A stretch of 64,000 bases of DNA from contig NW_003314261.1 of NCBI RefSeq assembly GCF_000143415.4, positions 3,340,880 through 3,404,879 of the forward strand, given 5' to 3'. Under the pieces are notes generated by a model. That model did not search any database, was not told the origin of the DNA, and was given only the letters and a program-made list of their open reading frames with translations. Source of the stretch: Selaginella moellendorffii (lineage: Eukaryota > Streptophyta > Lycopodiopsida > Selaginellales > Selaginellaceae). Every line of letters begins with the position of its first letter. The first letter of the stretch is position 1. Shown here in pieces: positions 12,408-23,667 of this stretch. The position numbers and the translations under genes were made by a program.

Positions 12408-12681
12408 GCTAGAATGAAAGAAAAAATTCGAGGCTTACATCTGATAGTGCCGGCTCATCCTTTCTCTTGGAAGAGAGAAAACATACCAAAATGCCGCGCC
12501 ATACTCACAGAAACTCGCCTCTCTTCTTTTACCTATAAAGGGCCCTAACTTCTCTCTGCAAAAAACATTAAGAAAAGCTATGAACTGGAAAAACACAACA
12601 CTACTGGGTTAAGTTTTATTGCGAGTGAAATTTACGGATCCAAAAATTTAGATAAAAATCAAAGCCGCGTACCAGATCGTT

Positions 12682-14787
12682 TTAGAGGTCCAGAACCAAA
12701 CGAGCTGGGTCTTCAACCACGTCCTTGACTTGCCGCAAGAAAAGAACCGCCTCTCTGCCGTCGATCAGCCTGTGATCGTATGTCAAAGCAATGTACATCA
12801 TCGGTCGGATGACTATTTCGTTGCCAATCACCACGGGACGCTTCTGGATGGAATGCATTCCGAGAATAGCAGACTGGAAAAACAAAAACAAAATTCAATG
12901 AAAACAAGGTCTTCTGAGATGTGAAGGTCCAAACCTGAGGAGGATTGACAATGGGTGTGCTGATCAAACTGCCGTATACTCCACCGTTGGAGATGGTAAA
13001 GCTCCCGCCGGCCATATCATCGATAGTAATGGTTCCGTCGTTTGCTTTCTTCGCGAGCTTGGCAATTGTTTTCTCCACATCTGCAAAGTTCATCTTCTCA
13101 CAACCCCTGACCACGGGCACCACCAGGCCCTGCACAACGTGGAAAAACAAAATTGGTGTTTTTGAGTCTCCGAGAACATGACAATACCTTTGGAGTTCCA
13201 ACAGCAATGCTGATGTCGACGTAGTCTCTGTAAATGATGTCATCTCCGTCGATCACAGCGTTTACAACGGGCTGCGCCTGCAAAGCGCTAACAGCAGCCT
13301 AAAATGACGTCTGTCAGCAAAAAGAAACTCTTGAATTAAGCAATCCACGCCGAATACCTTGACAAACACCGACATGAACCCAAGCTTTGCTCCATGTTTT
13401 TCTTGAAACTCGTCCTTGTACTTTGCACGCAAAGCCATTGCATTTGTCCTGTTTTCATAAAGCCTCCTATAAGCGCTCGACTTAAACAAATACTACTCTT
13501 ACATGTCAACTTCGTTGAAAGTCGTGAGCAACGCCAAGGTGTTTTGAGCATCTTTTAGACGAGTGGCAATTCTTTTCCTGATGCGCGTCATGGGAACCTG
13601 TGGAAAAAATACAATAGTTACTGATGTCCCTAGAGACATATGGGAAAACGCTTACTCGTCGCTCCCTTTCTTTGGGAGGTAGTTGTGGTTCTGTTGAAGG
13701 CAGCGGCGGTGAGGACGGTGGCGGCGGCGGCGGCGGCGGTTGCGGAGGAGGTGGAGCTGACTTTGCTGTTGCCTCTTTGGGAGGCGGCGACGGCTTTTCT
13801 TCAAACTTTGGTGGTGGCGGCGGTGGAGCGGAAGATTTACCAGAAGTATCCCCTTTCGCAACAAAGGCAATCTTATCGCCCGGCTTCACTGTCGTGCCGA
13901 CTTTGACAACGATCTGTGGAAGAAGAAAAAAGTATATATATATTTCCACTACCCCAGAAGAAACAAAAGCATAGTACCTCTTTCAAAGTGCCAGCAACAG
14001 GACTGCGAACATCGATAGTCACCTAGAGTCCCCATAAGAGCTGCAACGTTAACTTGAATGCAAACAAAATCCAAACCTTTTCGCTCTCTATCTGTGCAAT
14101 CACATCGTCAACGTTAACAGCATCCCCAACCTCTGTGATATTTGTCAAGGAGGTTAGCTTTCGCCTCACGATAAAAAAAGAGGAAAGGAGTAAAAGCAAG
14201 ACGTGATACTCACGCTTAGAAAAAGAAGCCAAGCTCCCATCTGAGATCGACTCTCCCATTGAAGGGACGATGATATCACCTTCCCCTGTTGTGTGAGAAC
14301 AATCAACATCGGCAGAAAAGAGGGGCTCGGCTTTGAAGCTTACCCCCAGCAGCAAATCCCCGTCTCGGGATTTTCTGGAACTCCGATTCCAGTCGATCCA
14401 ACAACACCACTTTCCTGGTAAAATGCCACACTCACACAAAAGCCGCGAGATTTCCATGACCCATACCTGTTCCATACTTGCGATCGCCGCAAATGCAACG
14501 GAGAATCTGGCAAAAGACACACAGAAGAAGCACGATTTCCAGTCAAACCACAGCGCAATCGCGGTCATCAAAGGCGGCGGCGGCGGCGGCGTACCTACAC
14601 ACTCCGTGTGGAGGTAGCTCCTCAGGTGGAGCAAGCACAGGCGCTGCTGCAAACACAGACAGCTCGAGAGAGAATTCGGGGGATCGATCGAAATGCGACA
14701 AACCTGAGAGGGATCCCTGGAGGCCGCGGAATACCATCGCAGTAGCGGCGAGCGGCTCCGCGCGAGACGAGCTCGACAGCGCTCCAT
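12682..14787 (-). CDS. Dihydrolipoyl succinyltransferase (E2) of mitochondrial 2-oxoglutarate dehydrogenase
   Basis: E2 moves the succinyl group from the lipoyl arm to CoA in the TCA cycle. There are 13 minus-strand exons: 14704-14787, 14595-14646, 14467-14506, 14344-14414, 14214-14285, 14077-14132, 13978-14022, 13656-13913, 13503-13597, 13358-13448, 13188-13298, 12935-13129, 12682-12873. They give 453 residues, in phase throughout. An Arg-rich start ([20 protein letters not shown]) fits a mitochondrial presequence. The lipoyl domain follows (about 90-165), with the modified Lys in QIESEKVTID. A Pro/Lys linker with long proline runs separates it from the catalytic core (about 225-453), which holds [31 protein letters not shown] and the active-site [13 protein letters not shown] see no clear peripheral-subunit-binding domain, as expected for OGDH E2. 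The N-terminal exons before the lipoyl domain are poorly conserved and least certain. Confidence 0.93.
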
Positions 14788-15903
14788 CAATCAAGACCTA
14801 GATCCCAGAGTTAGGGCTTATGCCCGGCGCCCCTAATCCTGTTAGGCCACGTGGAACATAAAGACCAAATGATTAGCTTAAATATATTTGTCTTAACATA
14901 GTTCCTACCGTACTGTACGAACAGCTTAACAGCAAAACCTATGATACGAATTTGAGCTTATTAGTAAATGTATTAGTACATTTGGTTTAACAGTACTGAT
15001 TCAAAAATTTATGGGAGTGTGTTGCTACATTAGAGGAATGACTTGGCTTACATTAGCAAAAAACCAAATAACCATTCTCGTTTGAGACAAAATTATCCAA
15101 GGGGAACACTACAGAAATATGGTAGCCTGTCTCATTTAAGCAAAGTCCCGAAAGTATTCCGTTGGAATCCACTAAATACTGCTGGCATGTTTTCCAAAAA
15201 TCACTCCCAAGAACAAGTTTGCCATTGTCGTTGCCTAGTTTAGAACCTATAGGCAAGTTAGTTTGAAACCACCGTGATGGGGCACAAAATGCCCATAAAA
15301 CACCAACAAAATTGACTGTAGAATTACTACATGATTTAGAAAATCCATTGCAAGCCTATTAAGAATGAAAGGAAAAGAAAGAAAATAAGATAAAAATCTG
15401 GATTATATACCTTGAGTGAAAATAACAAAGCGAAAACCAAAATCACTAACATGTAAACTCTAGCTAATGTTTTAGCATCCATGACCAAATCAATACATTA
15501 CTAAAACAGCAAAGGTTTCTTAAAATAAATACCACTTTCACTGGCAAACAAAGTTAAAGTCGCCTTGTAATAATCTTTCCCACAATTTACTTTAGGTGTC
15601 CTACTACAAAAAGAAACTCCTTTACCTTAAAGTTTATTTGAAAAGAATATGCTACTTTTTAAGGTTTTAGATGATCCTAACCGTACAAAAACTCGACATT
15701 CGTCGATGCTGAGAAGGAGCTGCCTCTATTATGATCTGTTTTACCCTGTTGGAACTAACGCGATGAAACCTGGCCGAGTTACTCTTAGAATATCGAGAAA
15801 AACGCGGCTCCAGCTTTGAACGGCCAGGATGCGATCTAGGGCTACATATATAGTAAGAATCTAGGGCCCTGGCGGCTAGGGTTTTTGTGCGTGTGTGTCG
15901 AAA
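14788..15903. other. AT-rich intergenic region with the eS27 promoter at its right end
   Basis: No gene is supported between 14788 and about 15700. A frame at 15053-15256 on the minus strand has no recognisable domain. Just before eS27, CTAGGGTTT at 15876-15884 is a telo-box (AAACCCTAG on the other strand), which fits a ribosomal-protein promoter. Confidence 0.5.
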
Positions 15904-16275
15904 ATGGTAAGTGGAATTCCTCACCGCTTCTGTGCTTGAATCGTGTGCTTCTTCCGCCAGGTTCTCTCCAACGACATCGATCTCTTGCATCCGCCGGCGG
16001 AGCTGGAGAAGCGCAAGCACAAACTCAAGCGCCTCGTCCCCACTCCCAATTCCTTCTTCATGGTAACCTTGTAGCCCTTTCCCCTTTCTCCCATAGCGCT
16101 AATTCTCGTCTCGCCGCAGGACGTGAAATGCCAGGGATGCTTCAACATCACGACTGTCTTCAGTCACTCGCAGACGGTGGTGTTTTGCAGCAATTGCCAA
16201 AACGTTCTATGCCAGCCCACCGGAGGAAAGGCTCGTCTCACAGAAGGCTGCTCCTTCCGGAAGAAGAGCGACTAG
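15904..16275 (+). CDS. RPS27: 40S ribosomal protein S27 (eS27), zinc-finger type
   Basis: The protein has 86 residues, the normal family length, from three exons: 15904-15906, 15961-16062, 16120-16275. The first coding exon is the ATG alone, followed directly by GTAAGT. Family landmarks are [29 protein letters not shown] and the ending [10 protein letters not shown]. Four cysteines in CQGC and CSNC form the C-x2-C ... C-x2-C zinc ribbon. It is a structural protein of the 40S subunit. The gene is intact, and a telo-box lies 20 bp upstream of the ATG. Confidence 0.96.
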
Positions 16276-16599
16276 AACACCAGCAACGAGGCATCAAAAC
16301 CAAAGTAACGATGCGTAGAGCACTAGCCGTGTGTGTTTGTTCCCTTCACATGTGTAATAGAAAGTAGCCCAATTTTGCTTCAATGGATTGGGATTTTTCT
16401 CGAATTCCTTCTTGAGTTTCTTACAACTGCAAGGATTGTATGAGAAATAGCGAGAAGTTCATTGGTAGCTCTCTTCTTTCCAACTCTTTGAAATGCTAAA
16501 AGCTTTTCTAGGTCCATGGAGAGGTGACAAACCATGAAAGAAAATCTACAAAACCCCGAGTACCGTCGTGGAAGATGACGAGCGGCGACTGGAAAGCAA
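16276..16599. other. eS27 3' flank
   Basis: The 3' UTR and spacer of eS27. I see no other feature before the retroelement relic that follows. Confidence 0.4.
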
Positions 16600-17115
16600 T
16601 CTTTTTCAGGGCGGCTTTGTTCTCAAAGCGAGAACGTCATAAGTAAGTTCTTTGCTTTTATTTGCATTGGATTTTCAATGAGTTTTCAAAAACCACTGAT
16701 CAAGGTGGAGCAAGAAATAGTTCCTTGGGTACCGACAGTGCTCCTCACGAGAAAAGAGCCAAAACAGCGTCCTACAGTTGTGCTAGAATTTATACTGAGC
16801 TCGTCACTCACTCTGTTGGCGGAATCCTGTAGGGCGAAAAGCATTTAAAAATGCAGTCTTCAAATCGTCCCAATCAGTGAAAGCTGCTCTTGCTGCTGCT
16901 GCTCACTCTGCAGCAACATCCTTCAGCGTTGCTGGAAAAAGTCTCAGCCGCAAAGTTTGCTCACTATTGGCTGTGCTCACGTTCTCAAACGTGGTGACAT
17001 GCTTGTCCAGATCACCAAATGTCACATATGTGGGATACTTCATCGGGCTAGTAACTGCTGATGGTGGTATTGCTGCCATCACGATAACTGATTGCTGCTG
17101 GTGGTGTAGTGGCGA
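16600..17115 (-). mobile_element. Decayed retrotransposon gag fragment (Ty3/gypsy type)
   Basis: Read on the minus strand, roughly 17085 down to 16800, this encodes a gag-capsid-like stretch: MKYPTYVTFGDLDKHVTTFE, then LRLFPATLKDVAAE, then FTDWDDLKTAFLNAFRPTGF. This is the usual order in Ty3/gypsy gag (LFPxTLxxxAxxW ... F.xWxxLxxxFxxxF). In-frame stops interrupt it, so it cannot make capsid. It points away from the pol relic at 18.1 kb, so it belongs to another insertion or an inverted piece. No LTR was found next to it. Confidence 0.6.
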
Positions 17116-18079
17116 ACTTTAATAAGGTCCCCACTCTTCCTCCTCAGTCTACTGCGACTTTTGTGGTGTTTTGTCTGAAGAAGAAGCTGGATTGTTTTGC
17201 TGGCTCTTCTTAAATCTTGCTTCTCTGTCTTTTTTCTGTTTTTCTGATTTCTCCCTTCTAAGAATATCCTCTACGGCTTTTTCTATTTGTTCTTGTTGTT
17301 GTCTCTGGCCACACATGCACAACTTACCACTCTGTGGCTGGAGTTTAGCCTTCCATGCTCAACTTCAATGCTCACGAACGTAGCTCCTGGCTAATGCACC
17401 AAACATGACAACTAAAAGTCCAATTAGAACCTTGAACTCATATTCCAAGAGCTACGTAAAAACAAAAGCTTTTATTCTTTTAACAATTCAACTAAGACTT
17501 CAGCTAGCAGCCTAATTCACTCTTGCCCACAGTGTGGGCACACTGTACTCATTCACTACTCATTAGATAACCTTGCTTATTTCGCATGTTGTTGCACTTA
17601 AATATGCTCCATCACCACATCAGCTCTATGCTGTGCTTCATTGTTCTGCCTCTTTGACTCATGCCAAGCTCCACTTGTCATTCTCCTTCCTTCCTTAACT
17701 TCTCTTAGCTTCCTTTTTTTGTCACAAACTCTTAGAATATCCTTGTTTTGAATATTCTCTAGAATCTTGTCACTTATTCACTCCATGACTCACCAACTTT
17801 TCAAATATTAAAAAAACAAAAGAAAATGCCATACTTTGCCAATATTTTATCACTGACAAAAATATAAAAAAGTATGAGACAAGGGGGAAAAGCTTCAAGG
17901 TCATATATAGTATAATTGCGTTGCAATCAATTTATATTAAGGATATGGTCTAAAACACATTATCCATATTGATTAAAATTCAAACTCAAGTTCTCTTATA
18001 AGCACACCTAGGTTTGCCTCATCCCATTTAAATACAAGTGTACAACTGTTGCCATAAAAAATAAAAATTAACCCTACTA
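17116..18079. other. AT-rich spacer between retroelement relics
   Basis: Low-complexity, stop-rich sequence. It may contain further retroelement debris, but I recognise no domain or terminal repeat. Confidence 0.3.
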
Positions 18080-20070
18080 CTTAATGTAATTGTAGATAGT
18101 AACATGTCCATATGGCATCGATGGCACACAGGAGAGAGAGGGCTTTGTCCCACGAGCAAAATATTGGAGGATCATTTGAAACACTTGGAGCTGGTGTTTC
18201 AGAAGTTGCATGAATATAAACTGTATACTAAGGAAAGTAAATGTGCTTTTAAACAATTGTGCGTGAACGTTTTTGGACATATAGTTGGTGGTGGCGTAAT
18301 TGAGGTGGATCCAAAGAAAGTGGAAGCAATAAAGTCTTAAGAAATTCTAACCACTATATCAAATGTTCGTTCCTTTCTTGGTTTAGTGGGATACTATTGC
18401 AAGTTTGTCCGCAATTTTGCAAAAATTGCTCTTTCATTTATTGAGTTAACAAATAATAGTATACCGTTTTATTGGACACCAGCTTGTTAGTGTGCTTTTA
18501 TACCGTTGAAAGAGATCTTGACTACAGAATTCTTAAGATTCTGGATCTTGATAAACCCTTCAAAGTGCATTGTGATGCTGTGTTGCAGCAAGATTGTGAT
18601 AAAGCAGTTGGTGTTACACTAAGGCAACATAGTTGTCCTGTTGCGTTTTATTCCAAAAAATTGGATGAAACCCAACGAAGATGGCCAATGCATGAGAAAG
18701 AGATGTTTATTGTAGTGTCAGCACTGGAACACTAGAGACACTACTTGGGTGGATACACCAATGTTTATACAGATAATAACACACTAAACTACTTTGCTAT
18801 GCAGCCTAAGCTTATGCCAAAGCAGGCTCATTGGCAAGAGAAGCTTGCTAGATATGATATTGAAATCATCTATAAATCTGGTAAAGACAATATTGTTCCA
18901 GATGCATTGAGTTGTCAAGCTCAGTTCTGGGCAATATCAGCAATCAGTTTGGATTGGTTGGAAGACATTCGGGCTTCGTATGGAAGTGATCCATTGGCGA
19001 AAGCAGTCTTGCACTATGTGGAGTTGTCGAAACAAAACCCTAGTAGCGAAGTAGCAAAAGTTGCTAGTTGTGCCAACGCAAAACTTCACTTCTCAGTTTA
19101 GGATGGGCTTATATTCTATAAACAAGAAAGATTGTATCTTCCCTCTAAAGATCTACAACAGTTGTTTCTATGGGAACATCACAATGTTCCGGCAACAGGA
19201 CATGGTGGAAAATGCAAGACCCTTGCTTCATTGAAAAGGGATTTTTCTGCTCTGGTATGGAAGGTGATGTAGTGGACTATGTCCATTCCTACCTTATATG
19301 CTAGCAATGTAAGTGTAGAACTAAGAAGCAGGTTGGAAAGCCACAGTGCATTCTTACACTAACATGGCCATTTCAAAGTGTGACACTTGATTTCGTCACT
19401 TGCTTGCCGAAGTCTAAAGGTTATGATACTTTGATGGTGGTTGTGGATTGGTTGTCAAAGATTGCACACTTCATTCCAACTATGGAAATAGTGAATGTGA
19501 AGCAAGTAGCAAAGCTTTTTTTCCATGAAGTAGTGCAGGTTCGTGGTCTTCCTAAAGAGATGATCTTGGATAGAGATTCGAGATTTACAGGGAAATTTTG
19601 TGGCACACTGTTTCAGTTGTTTGGTACCAGGTTGAAGTTTAGTATGACTTATCATCCTCAAACTGATGGGCAAACTGAATGTGTGAATGCTCAAGTTAAG
19701 GATTATCTACGGTACTATGTCTCAGCAGACCAATGCAACTGGGTTGAGAATTTGGATACAACAAAAATCTATTATAACAACACATTTCACAGCACTATTG
19801 ACTGTTCTCCATAAAAGATACTACAAAGAAATGCTCGTGAAGTGCCTCAACAAATTGTTGTGCCAAAACCAATGTCTAAAGTGTTGAGCCCAGCCATTGA
19901 GACTTATGCGAAGCAACTATGCCAAAGTTGGTCTAGAGCTACTGAGGCGATGGGCAAAGCTTAGGATAGGTATCGACATGATAAGGATTAGCATCGTCGG
20001 GATATATCCTATCAAGTGAGAGATCAAGTGTGGCTATCTTCCCAAAACTTGAACATTAAGTGATCTTTGT
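18080..20070 (+). mobile_element. Decayed Ty3/gypsy pol: reverse transcriptase end, RNase H, integrase
   Basis: Domains appear in the normal gypsy order, broken by stop codons and shifts. The RT palm/thumb end lies at 18150-18520 (GHIVGGGVIEVDPKKVEAIK, then VRSFLGLVGYYCKFVRNF). RNase H follows at 18530-18920 (FKVHCDA, VAFYSKKLDETQRRWPMHEK, VYTDNNTLNYF, KSGKDNIVPDALS). The zinc-binding HHNVPATGHGG region is at about 19170. The integrase core is at 19380-19815, where the three acidic sites are visible in TLDFVTCLP, LDRDSRFTG and TDGQTECVN. A decayed C-terminal stretch runs to about 20065 (ISYQVRDQVWLSS). Stops fall at 18338, 18487, 18733, 19099 and 19812, so the copy is dead. Nothing of gag, protease or the front of RT is attached at the left edge. 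Confidence 0.88.
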
Positions 20071-20087
20071 CTCGGAAGCTATTACCA

Positions 20088-20545
20088 TTGTGTTTAGGCC
20101 AATCTCAACATTCTGTAGATATGCTAAATGAGTAAATCTAGACACTTTCCATAAATAGTATTTAGGACTGGAATAAGACTAACACAAAGGGCATGATAAT
20201 GAGGGTGTTTGGCAGACATGGTAAGCTATCATCTAGCAATATTGAGGGACCAATCTTAATATCGCAGGGGTTCTTGATATTAGCAAGTGCAAGCCAATGA
20301 CAGAGTTTTTTCAAACCAGGCCGAGTATGCTCAGCAAGAAACACATAGGAGTTCTTACCTAATGTTTATCCGATTTAAGTGCATGGTCAGTGACCAATTT
20401 CTCAACTAGCTCAAGTAGGAATTGATAACGAATCTAGCAATACCGACTTCCTGCCGTCATGGCAATAAAGAAAGAGTGTCCGTAAGGACTAGCCAACAGG
20501 TAACTTTCGATACCCGAAGTCACATTCGCGATAAATATTATCATG
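20088..20545. repeat. Direct repeat copy A (about 440-460 bp), LTR-like
   Basis: This stretch matches 21331-21795 over its full length in the same orientation, with many substitutions and small indels. Shared landmarks are TAGATATG near 20118, AGGGTGTTTGGCAGACATGG at 20201, CTCAACTAGCTCA at 20400 and AGAGTGTCCGTAAGGA at 20474. Similarity starts at ACCATTGTGTT (20084) and ends near GTCACATTC (20517). The ends can be read as TG...CA (20089 to about 20524), as in an LTR. Flanks show no clear target-site duplication. It begins just where the pol relic stops. Confidence 0.6.
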
Positions 20546-21330
20546 CTCTTTGGCTGCCCACTTGAGCTTGTGAGTAATCTATGTACACATTTTATTATTG
20601 CAGTCATTGCAACTCTCACAGCCAAGTAAGGCATTGTAGCGCACGTGATTTTTACCCTTTATCCTATGGTGATTTACCATAGGATAACACCACGAAGCAG
20701 AACCTAAACCCTTTTTGTGGCACGTGACAAGTGCAATGTGTCACATGCCACGTGTCCAAAGGACAGTGGTGTGGAACCCGAGGTTCAGGGCCTTGGGCCA
20801 CTGAACGAAAGAACAGTGCCAAAATCCAAGCATGGAGCCAAGGAGTGATGGAACTGAACCACGGAGCAACTCCCAAGCATATAGCCCAAGGAGCGAAGGG
20901 ACAAGAGCCTAGAGCGACTTGGAACAGTCTTGGAGCAACCAACATCCTATTGCTAGGACCAGCACGCAAAACGGAGCTAAACGGAGTCTGGCGCTATTTC
21001 GGCATACCGATGGCCTAACGTGAGGACATAGTACTCCACCAGCTAGCATGGAATGGAACTTAGGCTTAGACCCAAGCCGGATGCAAAACAAGGACAAGCA
21101 CACAAGTGGGAGCTAGACTATGCCTCAGGTTGGTCGGCCATGCCCGACCTACCCACTATCCCTACTATACATTTGGAACCCCCCACAGCCCCCCCCCCCC
21201 CCTTGAGGAACACACGCTTTGGGCTTTCACCCCAAGCCTCCCTTAGTATCAGGAGTTAGTTTCTGGGACAAGCTCGAAACTTACTAAATATGGAATGTCC
21301 TTAGATTGCGAATTTGAACATGGGACGAAC
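20546..21330. other. Non-coding spacer between the direct repeats, with a C-tract
   Basis: No retroviral-like domain is seen. A run of about 15 C lies near 21187-21202. If the repeats are LTRs, this is the internal region of a non-autonomous element; a primer-binding site was not identified. Confidence 0.35.
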
Positions 21331-21795
21331 ACCATTGTGTTCAGGCCGATCTCTACATTCTATAGATATGCCAAATGAGCAAATCTGAACACTTTCCATA
21401 AATAGCATTTGGGACCAAAATGAGACTAACACAAATGGCATGATAGTGAGGGTGTTTGGCAGACATGGTAAGCTATTATCTAGCGATATTGAGGGATCAA
21501 GCTCAATATTGCGGGGGTTCCCAACACTAGCAAGTGCAAGTCAACATCATGAGTTTCTCATCACCATGTCAAGTCTGCTTGACAAATGACAACTTAGGAT
21601 TTCCTTCCTTAGTGCCCTTCTGGTCTAAGTGCACATGTGATGACCAGTTTCTCAACTAGCTCAGGTGGAGATTGATAACGAGCCCAGCAATACCAACCTC
21701 TTGCCATCATGGTAGTAAGGTAAGAGTGTCCGTAAGGATTGGTCGACAATTAACTTTTGATACCCAAAGTCACATTCACGACAGGCATTTCCCAT
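21331..21795. repeat. Direct repeat copy B, partner of 20088-20545
   Basis: Second copy, in the same order and orientation, separated from copy A by about 785 bp of non-coding sequence. Copies A and B with the spacer make a unit of about 1.7 kb, like a small non-autonomous LTR element (TRIM-like), now heavily diverged. A duplication of one solo LTR is an alternative. Confidence 0.6.
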
Positions 21796-21849
21796 TGAGA
21801 CACAACGCTATATCATCCAAGAGCAAATGACCAAGTTGAGAGAACCAAT

Positions 21850-22112
21850 AAGACACTATGCGACACTATGACCAAGCTTTGCAATACAAGTGCCAGCGAT
21901 TGGGATACCAAAATTCTTGATGCACTATGGGCTTACAAGGTTGCCTACAAGGCAACTATACGGTTCTCACCATTCCAATTGGTTCATGGCTAGGAGGTGA
22001 TTTTTTCGAGTTGGAAATTCCTTCTTTGCGGATAGTGGTAGCTCACAATTATGACTGGGATGGAGCTATTCAGCAGTGGTTGGAGCAATTGGAGAAGCTG
22101 GATGAGACTTGC
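21850..22112 (+). mobile_element. Second Ty3/gypsy pol relic, left part (end of integrase)
   Basis: A frame with decayed integrase C-terminal features: ILDALWAYKVAYKATIRFSP, then LEIPSLRIVVAHNYD and a LEQLEKLDE stretch, typical of plant gypsy elements. It comes from a different copy than the pol at 18.1-20.0 kb. It is cut at 22112 by the solo LTR and resumes at 23668. Confidence 0.7.
22108..22112. repeat. Target-site duplication CTTGC, left copy
   Basis: Immediately precedes the TGTGAG end of the solo LTR and matches 23663-23667. Confidence 0.75.
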
Positions 22113-23662
22113 TGTGAGACACAAAATCCCTAGGCCCCAAAGTGGAGTCGGAAAGGGTGCCACGTGGTAGTGGCTGAAGCGAGAGCCAAACAAGCGTAAC
22201 ACGTTTGGACCAAAAGCTCCGACTTGAAAAGTCAAGAGCGGGAGTGGAACTCCCAAAGAAGTGCTCAAGGAACGAGCACGAAGCGAGCAAAAGGACCAAC
22301 ACATGACACGTGGGAGTCCGAGATGGAGTCCGAAGTGGAGTCCGAGATGGACTCGAGTTGGAGTCCGAAGTGGAGTCCGAGATGGACCCGAGATGGAGTC
22401 CGAGATGGAGTCCGAGGTGGACCCGAGATGGACCCAAAATGGAGTCCGAGATGGAGTCCGAGATGGACCCGAGATGGAGTCCGAGATGGAGTCCGAGATG
22501 GAGTCCGAGATGGAGTCTGAAGTCGAGACCGAGACCGGGACTGAGACTGAGACCGAGACCGAGACCGAGATCGGGACCGAGACCGAGACCGAGGCCGAGA
22601 CCGAGCCCGAGCCCGAGTCCGAGTCCGAATCCGAGTCCGAGTCCGAGTCCGAGTCCGGAGCCTGAGAGGGTGAAAGCCCAAAGCGTTCGTCTCCCAGACC
22701 CTGGGGGGTTTGGTGAGCTCCAAAAGTATAGTAAGGGGGAGGACTGCAGTGGAGCCAGTTTGGCCAGGAAAGGCCAGTTTGGCCCAGGAAGGCCAGACCC
22801 AGTGTTGGGTGATGAACTGACCACTGGGAAGTCCAAGACTAGAGTGAATACGGACCGACAAGTGGGGTAGCTTGGTGAAGTGTTCAAGAGCCGGCTCTAG
22901 TTCCCCCGGGAGATCGACTGGCCGATGCTCCCAGTCCAAGTGTGGGTGGCACTACCTACTTGGATACCAGGCGTGGCTCAACGGAACCTCACTCTAAGCC
23001 CATGGCTAGAGCACCTAAAGGCGAAAGGCGGGGAGAGTACCCAGGTGGCTCGCGTAAGGCCACGGTGTTCCGAAATGTTGTCCCAAAGGCCTAGACTGTG
23101 GAAAGGAAGAGGAGCAGTCCTCTGGGGTAGTGACCAAGGACACAGTCGTGTGGTGAGGAAGTCCCAGAGGACCATGGGACTTAGTGGTCGGGCCTGTGGG
23201 CCTCGATCCAGTGGCAGTGTTGGCAAACACGGCCAGGGGCAGAAAGGGACTTGGTAGGAACTGACAAAGGGACTTTGGGGAAGGCGATTCCCCCGGTCTG
23301 TGGGCATCCTAAGGATGCTAAGGAGTGGATCCAGGATGACCACTCGTGGACAGATGGCCCAGTCTTGGAGAGCCAAGACTGTGATGCAAGTGGTATTGGA
23401 CTACCAGTGTGGCAAAGGTGATTGGGCATGGCCTTAGTGTAACGGGCGGCTATGTCGGTGGTACCTTTGAGTGTCGGTCATGGGATCGGACACGTGGAGC
23501 ACTTGGACCAAGTGCAAATGTTGAGTGGCATGGATGCCATTCTCGGGGCTAGCAAGTCCCAAGTCCTAGATTGGACTTATGGAGGTTGTGAATGAGACTC
23601 CTCCAAGTGGTCAGAGGTGTGGTTAAGTGACTAAAGTAGAATGGAAAAATTAGTCGCTAACA
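22113..23662. mobile_element. Solo LTR, 1550 bp, inserted in gypsy pol
   Basis: The unit starts TGTGAG and ends CTAACA, so it has TG...CA ends with an imperfect terminal inverted repeat. It is flanked by the 5-bp direct repeat CTTGC (22108-22112 and 23663-23667), a normal LTR-retrotransposon target-site duplication. The host pol frame breaks at the left edge and continues in the same frame at the right edge once one CTTGC is discounted. No internal retroelement region is present, so this is best read as a solo LTR left by LTR-LTR recombination. It contains the minisatellite at 22314-22660. Confidence 0.8.
22314..22660. repeat. Purine-rich minisatellite inside the solo LTR
   Basis: The repeats are based on GAGATGGAGTCC and GAGATGGACCC from about 22314 to 22515. 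They grade into hexamers such as GAGACC and GAGTCC up to about 22660. The array keeps long open frames on both strands, which encode only simple peptides (Glu/Ser/Met/Trp or Arg/Pro repeats). I treat these as artefacts of the repeat. Almost all purines lie on one strand. Confidence 0.85.
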
Positions 23663-23667
23663 CTTGC
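23663..23667. repeat. Target-site duplication CTTGC, right copy
   Basis: Immediately follows the CTAACA end of the solo LTR and matches 22108-22112. Confidence 0.75.

Noticed and set aside
22066-22939. Long frames on both strands encoding Gly/Leu, Arg/Ser or Glu/Ser repeats
   Set aside because: They arise from the minisatellite in the solo LTR and have no start context or domain.
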